This document shows, piece by piece, positions 6,098 through 9,512 of a DNA stretch of 9,512 bases. Made by a program: the position numbers and the translations under genes. This DNA is from Rickettsiales bacterium (GTDB taxonomy: Bacteria; Pseudomonadota; Alphaproteobacteria; Rickettsiales; UBA1997): the NCBI GenBank assembly GCA_947487845.1, contig CANKYC010000044.1, positions 1 to 9,512 of the forward strand, given 5' to 3'. The notes beneath the pieces were generated by a model. That model saw only the letters and a program-made list of their open reading frames with translations. It made no database searches and had not been told where the DNA came from. How positions within the stretch are numbered: position 1 is the stretch's first letter; every line of letters begins with the position of its first letter.

Positions 6098-7228
6098 ATG
6101 ATCAATTCTAAATATGAAGGATTGAAAAATGCTCCCGAGAAAAACTTAAAAGATCAATATTGGCAAATTGCTCGAACTTTAATTTCTGTGGCAACTTACG
6201 TTGCTCCATTATTTTTTCTTGATGAACGTCGAAAAAAATTTGACGGCAATAGTGAAAAAGATGTTATCGCAACTTTTTTGTTCTGCGCCTCAATGCTTAC
6301 AAATGCTTATGAGGTTATTTCAAGCTCTCTCGAATCTTGCAAAGCGCGCAATAGCAACATAAAAAGTGATGAAAATTCACCAGCAAAAAGTTCCTCCGAC
6401 GTAGAATCAGGCAGACAAACCTTGCTTCAAAATTCTTCTTCTTGCTTCGAACCAATTCAGCTTCTTGAATATTGCCGAAACGGTCTTGGATATTGCGTTT
6501 TACCCGCTGCAACTATTGGACAATCCGCTGCCGTAGCTGCTCAAATTCTCAATCCAAGCCAAGAAATTATCGAAATGACTAATCTTGCGATCCAAGTTTT
6601 TTCGATAGTTGGCTTGCCTTCATCTTCTTTATTCACAGCGATGGATTTAAAAATTCAGGAACACATAAAAAATAAAAAAGAATCTGAGGACGAAACGCCG
6701 CAACAAGAAAATGAAAAAAGTTTAATAAATTGCAGCAACGCAAGTATATTTTTAAACGTTGCCGCCGCCATTGCTTCGGTGGCACTAATAACTACAATGA
6801 ACAAAGAAAATGAACTAGCAAATACCTCCGTAATCACGGCCTTTACAACATTGACAAAACTCGCCGCCTGCTATTCAAAAAACCAAATGTTGCCGCAAAA
6901 AGCGCAAATTGCGGAATCTGCCTATACTTTTGCAATGGCGGTAAGCGCTGGCATCGCTTCTTCAATTCCCTTTTTTAGTAATAGCGATATTAAACCAATC
7001 GCGATTATGTCGGCGATTGACATGGGTTTAAGTGGATTAAGACCAGCGGTTGATAATTATACTGCCGAAAAAGTTGCTGAAGAAAAACGCGGCGATATCG
7101 GAGAAAAGCCGTCGTCAATTTTTTCGTTCACAAATTTAGAAAAAATCAAAGATCACCTAGATCATTTTTTATTTGAAAAAATTGAAACAGATGAAAAAAA
7201 ACCTACTACAAACCGACTTCAAAGATAA
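6098..7228 (+). CDS. Unrecognised multi-spanning membrane protein with repeated transmembrane hairpins
   Basis: A 376-residue protein of no family I recognise. Its ATG lies 3 bp after the nuoG stop, with no clear Shine-Dalgarno, so co-transcription and translational coupling with nuoG are likely. By eye there are about eight hydrophobic segments in four pairs: 24-42 with 56-76, 131-150 with 160-182, 214-234 with 243-259, and 275-293 with 298-316. Each pair has a short polar turn (about 5-14 residues). Longer polar, Ser/Glu/Lys-rich linkers (77-122 and 184-212) and a charged tail (320-376) separate or follow them. An even number of spans would place both ends and the linkers on the same side, probably the cytoplasm. 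There is no cleavable signal peptide and no enzyme motif, and it does not resemble NuoH, NuoI or other complex I membrane subunits. Codon use resembles its neighbours, so no recent transfer is evident. Confidence 0.75.
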   Translation: MINSKYEGLKNAPEKNLKDQYWQIARTLISVATYVAPLFFLDERRKKFDGNSEKDVIATFLFCASMLTNAYEVISSSLESCKARNSNIKSDENSPAKSSSDVESGRQTLLQNSSSCFEPIQLLEYCRNGLGYCVLPAATIGQSAAVAAQILNPSQEIIEMTNLAIQVFSIVGLPSSSLFTAMDLKIQEHIKNKKESEDETPQQENEKSLINCSNASIFLNVAAAIASVALITTMNKENELANTSVITAFTTLTKLAACYSKNQMLPQKAQIAESAYTFAMAVSAGIASSIPFFSNSDIKPIAIMSAIDMGLSGLRPAVDNYTAEKVAEEKRGDIGEKPSSIFSFTNLEKIKDHLDHFLFEKIETDEKKPTTNRLQR

Positions 7229-7333
7229 GAACCTGTTTATAGAAAATTTAGTTGCAAAAAAATTCCACCTTACTAGTTTGCGCCACTCCTCAAAGTCGGC
7301 TAAGTGTCATTTAAGTTAAAACCAAAAAAACAA

Positions 7334-7738
7334 ATGTTAAAAATTCGTCTTTCTCGCGGTGGAAGAAAAAAACTTCCTTACTATCGCATTCTTGTTACTA
7401 ACGCTACTTCACCTAGAGACTCTAAGTTCTTAGAGAAAATTGGAACTTACAATCCACTTCTAGCTGATGAAAAAGAAAACCGTATCACCGTAGATAAAGA
7501 GCGCGCCGAACATTGGCTTTCAGTTGGTGCACAACCAACCCAAAAAGTTGCAAAATTTTTGTTAAGCCTTGGTGTTAAAGGTGCTGAAAAATTTGCTCCT
7601 AACTTCAAGCCAAAAAACAAAGGCGAAGGTCTTAAGAAAAAAGCTTTAGCTCGCGTTGCTAAAGAAAAAGAAGCTGCTGCGGCCGCAGAAGCTGCTGCCG
7701 CTGCTGAAGCTCCAAAAGCTGAAGAAACTACTGCATAA
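7334..7738 (+). CDS. rpsP: 30S ribosomal protein S16
   Basis: A 134-residue S16, a small-subunit protein needed for 30S assembly. The family start MLKIRLSRGGRKKLPYYRI (1-19) is followed by NATSPRDSKFLEKIGTYNPL (23-42) and ITVDKERAEHWLSVGAQPT (51-69), the standard S16 core of about 85 residues. A Lys-rich stretch (92-112) and an Ala/Glu-rich tail (113-134) extend it, as in several alphaproteobacterial S16 proteins. An in-frame GTG at 7304, right after a stop codon, would add ten residues (MSFKLKPKKQ). I prefer the ATG at 7334 because it matches the family N terminus, but neither start has a Shine-Dalgarno. Downstream comes a strong terminator instead of rimM-trmD-rplS. The 105-bp gap before it shows no convincing promoter. 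Confidence 0.93.
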   Translation: MLKIRLSRGGRKKLPYYRILVTNATSPRDSKFLEKIGTYNPLLADEKENRITVDKERAEHWLSVGAQPTQKVAKFLLSLGVKGAEKFAPNFKPKNKGEGLKKKALARVAKEKEAAAAAEAAAAAEAPKAEETTA

Positions 7739-7773
7739 TTAGTTTTCCTAGTCCAAAAGACTTAAAGAAAACG

Positions 7774-7810
7774 AGCCCTCCGGCTTAAAGTCGGAGGGCT
7801 TTATTTTTTT
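7774..7810 (+). terminator. Strong intrinsic terminator after rpsP
   Basis: AGCCCTCCGGC (7774-7784) pairs with GTCGGAGGGCT (7790-7800), 11 pairs with one G-U, around a TTAAA loop, followed by TTATTTTTTT (7801-7810). It lies 35 bp after the rpsP stop and ends only nine bases before the rdgB ATG, so it should end most rpsP transcripts and leaves little space for a separate rdgB leader. Confidence 0.92.
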
Positions 7811-7819
7811 CTTTTCCCC

Positions 7820-8428
7820 ATGTTTTCTATTCCCAAGCAGTTGCTGATTGCCACCAATAATAAAGGTAAATTTTTTGAGATCGAATCTCTTTTAAATCAA
7901 ATCAACATTAAAGCCGTTCCTACTTTTCAATTTAATATTGAAGAACCAGAAGAAACTGGCAAAACATTCGCCGAAAATTCCCTGCTTAAAGCGCGATATT
8001 ACGGCTCTAAAACAGGTTTAATGGCATTAGCCGATGATTCAGGATTATGCGTTGATGCAATGAATGGCGAACCCGGAATTTATTCAGCGCGCTTTGCCAA
8101 AAATGAGCGCGGCGAAAGTGATTTTAATTTTGCTTTTGAAAAAATTTCTGCTGCCATAAAAAATAATAATTACGCAGCGCATTTCATTTGCAATTTGGCT
8201 CTTTTTGATCCGAAAACCAATTTTGAAATTTCTTTTGAAGGTCGCGTTGACGGCAATTTAACTTTCCCAGCCCTTGGAAATAAAGGCTTTGGCTATGATC
8301 CGATTTTTATAAAAAATGGTATGAATCAAACTTTTGGCGAAATTGATCCTGAAGAAAAAGACCAAATTTCACACCGCGCTGATGCATTTTTAAAGCTGGT
8401 AAATTGGTTAAAAAATTCTGGCTTGTAA
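7820..8428 (+). CDS. rdgB: XTP/dITP pyrophosphatase (RdgB/HAM1 family)
   Basis: A 202-residue, full-length member of the Ham1/RdgB family, which hydrolyses the non-canonical nucleotides dITP and XTP to monophosphate and pyrophosphate and so keeps deaminated purines out of DNA and RNA. Family motifs in order are TNNKGK (12-17), the nucleotide phosphate site near the N terminus; EEPEETGKTFAENSLLKA (41-58); the metal-binding LADDSGL (70-76) with Asp72 and Asp73; GEPGIYSARFA (83-93); KGFGYDPIF (155-163); and the purine-recognition SHRADAF (184-190). The ATG is directly behind the rpsP terminator with no Shine-Dalgarno; a TTG at codon 8 would still retain TNNKGK, but the ATG is more likely. dnaJ starts 53 bp downstream. 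Confidence 0.95.
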   Translation: MFSIPKQLLIATNNKGKFFEIESLLNQINIKAVPTFQFNIEEPEETGKTFAENSLLKARYYGSKTGLMALADDSGLCVDAMNGEPGIYSARFAKNERGESDFNFAFEKISAAIKNNNYAAHFICNLALFDPKTNFEISFEGRVDGNLTFPALGNKGFGYDPIFIKNGMNQTFGEIDPEEKDQISHRADAFLKLVNWLKNSGL

Positions 8429-8452
8429 AAGCACTTATCTAAATTATGTAAT
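8423..8452 (+). promoter_or_regulatory. Candidate dnaJ promoter with an overlapping palindrome
   Basis: TTGTAA (8423-8428, over the rdgB stop) and TGTAAT (8447-8452) are spaced 18 bp apart and lie 30 bp before the dnaJ ATG. The -10 element is also the left half of a perfect 10-bp palindrome, TGTAATTACA (8447-8456), which could bind a dimeric regulator. I do not see a recognisable heat-shock sigma-32 promoter or a CIRCE element. In such AT-rich DNA this may be chance. Confidence 0.28.
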
Positions 8453-8481
8453 TACAATAAATTAACTCTAATTTTACCAAA

Positions 8482-9512
8482 ATGAGCAAAAGAGATTATT
8501 ACGAAATTCTTGGCGTTTCGCGCAATGCTTCAGCTGATGAAATAAAAAAATCTTACCGCAAATTAGCGATGCAATTTCATCCAGATCGCAATCCCGGCAA
8601 CAAAGAAGCGGAAGCTAAATTCAAGGAAGCAACCGAAGCTTATGAAGTTTTAAAAGATGACCAAAAAAAATCTGCTTACGATCAATTCGGTCATGATGCA
8701 TTTTCACAAGGTGGGGGCGGAAGTCGCGGTGGAAATGGCGGCGGAGCCGGAATGGGCGATTTTGATTTCAACGATATTTTCAGCAATTTCTCCGATATTT
8801 TTGGCGATTTTGGCGGCGGCAGACAAACCAAAAAAAGAAGCGCGGCGCAGCGCGGCAGCGACATTCGTTATAATTTAGAAATTTCTTTAGAAGAAGCATT
8901 TCGCGGCGTAACCGAAAAAATTTCCTTTTCAATTCCTTGCGCCTGCGATGCTTGCAAAGGAACTGGCGCCCAAAATGGTGAAAAACCAGCAGATTGTCCA
9001 ACTTGTAAAGGTAGCGGAAAAATTCGCGCTCAACAAGGATTTTTTGTGGTTGAACGCGCTTGCACAACTTGCGCCGGAGCTGGTCAAATTATTAAAAATC
9101 CCTGCAAAGTTTGTCATGGTCAAGGTCGCGTAAATAAAGACAAAACTTTAGCCGTAAAAATTCCCGCTGGCGTTGAAGAAGGCAATAGAATTCGTTTAAC
9201 TGGCGAAGGCGAAGCTGGCGCGCGCGGCGGTCCGGCGGGCGATTTATATGTTTATATCTCAATTCGCAAACACCAATTTTTTAACCGAAAAGGTGATGAT
9301 GTACATTTTGAAATTCCGCTTAAATTCACAACAGCGGCGCTGGGCGGCGCGATTGAAATTCCAACGATTGACGGCGCAAAAGCAAGTTTGAAAATTCCCG
9401 AAGGTTCGCAAAATGGCGATCAATTTCGTTTAAAATCGAAAGGAATGAGTGTGATTAATTCAGGCGGCCGAAGAGGCGATATGTATGTTAAAATTAACAT
9501 TGAAACACCGGT
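8482..9512 (+). CDS. dnaJ: Chaperone protein DnaJ (Hsp40), C terminus cut by the window edge
   Basis: The frame is open from ATG 8482 to the last base (343 complete codons) with no stop; about 30 residues should be missing compared with a usual length near 375. DnaJ delivers unfolded proteins to DnaK and stimulates its ATPase. The J domain (about 1-70: KRDYYEILGVSR, then HPD at 33-35 in FHPDRNPG) is intact. A Gly/Phe-rich region with DIF motifs follows (about 76-120), then four zinc-binding CxxCxGxG repeats: CDACKGTG (155-162), CPTCKGSG (172-179), CTTCAGAG (194-201) and CKVCHGQG (208-215). The C-terminal client-binding domains begin near 222. This is therefore a type I DnaJ, not a DjlA- or CbpA-like protein. 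It lies downstream of rdgB, not dnaK. No strong Shine-Dalgarno precedes the ATG. Confidence 0.97.
   Translation, partial: MSKRDYYEILGVSRNASADEIKKSYRKLAMQFHPDRNPGNKEAEAKFKEATEAYEVLKDDQKKSAYDQFGHDAFSQGGGGSRGGNGGGAGMGDFDFNDIFSNFSDIFGDFGGGRQTKKRSAAQRGSDIRYNLEISLEEAFRGVTEKISFSIPCACDACKGTGAQNGEKPADCPTCKGSGKIRAQQGFFVVERACTTCAGAGQIIKNPCKVCHGQGRVNKDKTLAVKIPAGVEEGNRIRLTGEGEAGARGGPAGDLYVYISIRKHQFFNRKGDDVHFEIPLKFTTAALGGAIEIPTIDGAKASLKIPEGSQNGDQFRLKSKGMSVINSGGRRGDMYVKINIETP

Noticed and set aside
6315..6837. Two short minus-strand frames opposite the membrane protein gene
   Set aside because: Antisense to a long coherent frame; the hydrophobic look of the second comes from complementing the transmembrane-coding region.
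7213..7299. CCGACTT (7213-7219) and AAGTCGG (7293-7299) as a regulatory hairpin before rpsP
   Set aside because: Only 7 bp paired across a 73-nt gap with no supporting inner structure; likely chance.
8657..9133. Several short frames on both strands within dnaJ
   Set aside because: They overlap the uninterrupted DnaJ frame, whose J domain and four zinc repeats are all in one frame.
1..9512. CRISPR array, tRNA/rRNA genes, transposase, toxin-antitoxin or defence genes
   Set aside because: Looked for on both strands; no regularly spaced repeats, no cloverleaf-like sequence, and no proteins of these classes are visible.

Overview
This is an AT-rich bacterial chromosome segment whose gene content and protein signatures point to an alphaproteobacterium, probably a reduced, possibly host-associated one (Rickettsiales or Holosporales-like). 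The main evidence is NuoG of the mitochondrial/alphaproteobacterial type without cysteines for the extra N7 iron-sulfur cluster, together with small SSB, S16, RdgB and DnaJ proteins and short intergenic spacers. The taxonomic placement is inference from the proteins, not from a search.

Layout. Positions 1-262 carry no gene. They hold a long perfect hairpin ending in a repeat-like motif, then degenerate inverted-repeat sequence that looks like the relic of a small mobile or REP-type element. From 3026 down to 263 there are four genes on the minus strand: an exported cyclophilin, then a tight cluster of an HIT-family hydrolase, MetC (cystathionine beta-lyase) and a GNAT acetyltransferase. The HIT/metC gap is 2 nt, and the metC stop overlaps the GNAT start by 1 nt. 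From 3314 onward everything reads on the plus strand: ssb, a terminator-bounded spacer, a possible 23-codon leader ORF, nuoG, an unrecognised multi-spanning membrane protein, rpsP, a strong terminator, rdgB, and a dnaJ that runs off the right edge.

How they fit together. Most genes are housekeeping: DNA protection and replication (SSB), respiration (NuoG), translation (S16), nucleotide-pool cleaning (RdgB), and protein folding in the periplasm (cyclophilin) and cytoplasm (DnaJ). The usual alphaproteobacterial neighbourhoods are broken up: nuoG is not followed by nuoH, rpsP is not followed by rimM-trmD-rplS, and dnaJ has no dnaK directly upstream.

The least ordinary parts are (i) the 376-residue membrane protein 3 bp after nuoG, which appears to be built from four tandem transmembrane hairpins, (ii) the small ORF with the best ribosome binding site of the window immediately before nuoG, and (iii) the repeat-like material at the left edge. 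I see no CRISPR array, transposase, tRNA, rRNA, toxin-antitoxin pair or defence system, and no clear sign of a new multi-gene system.
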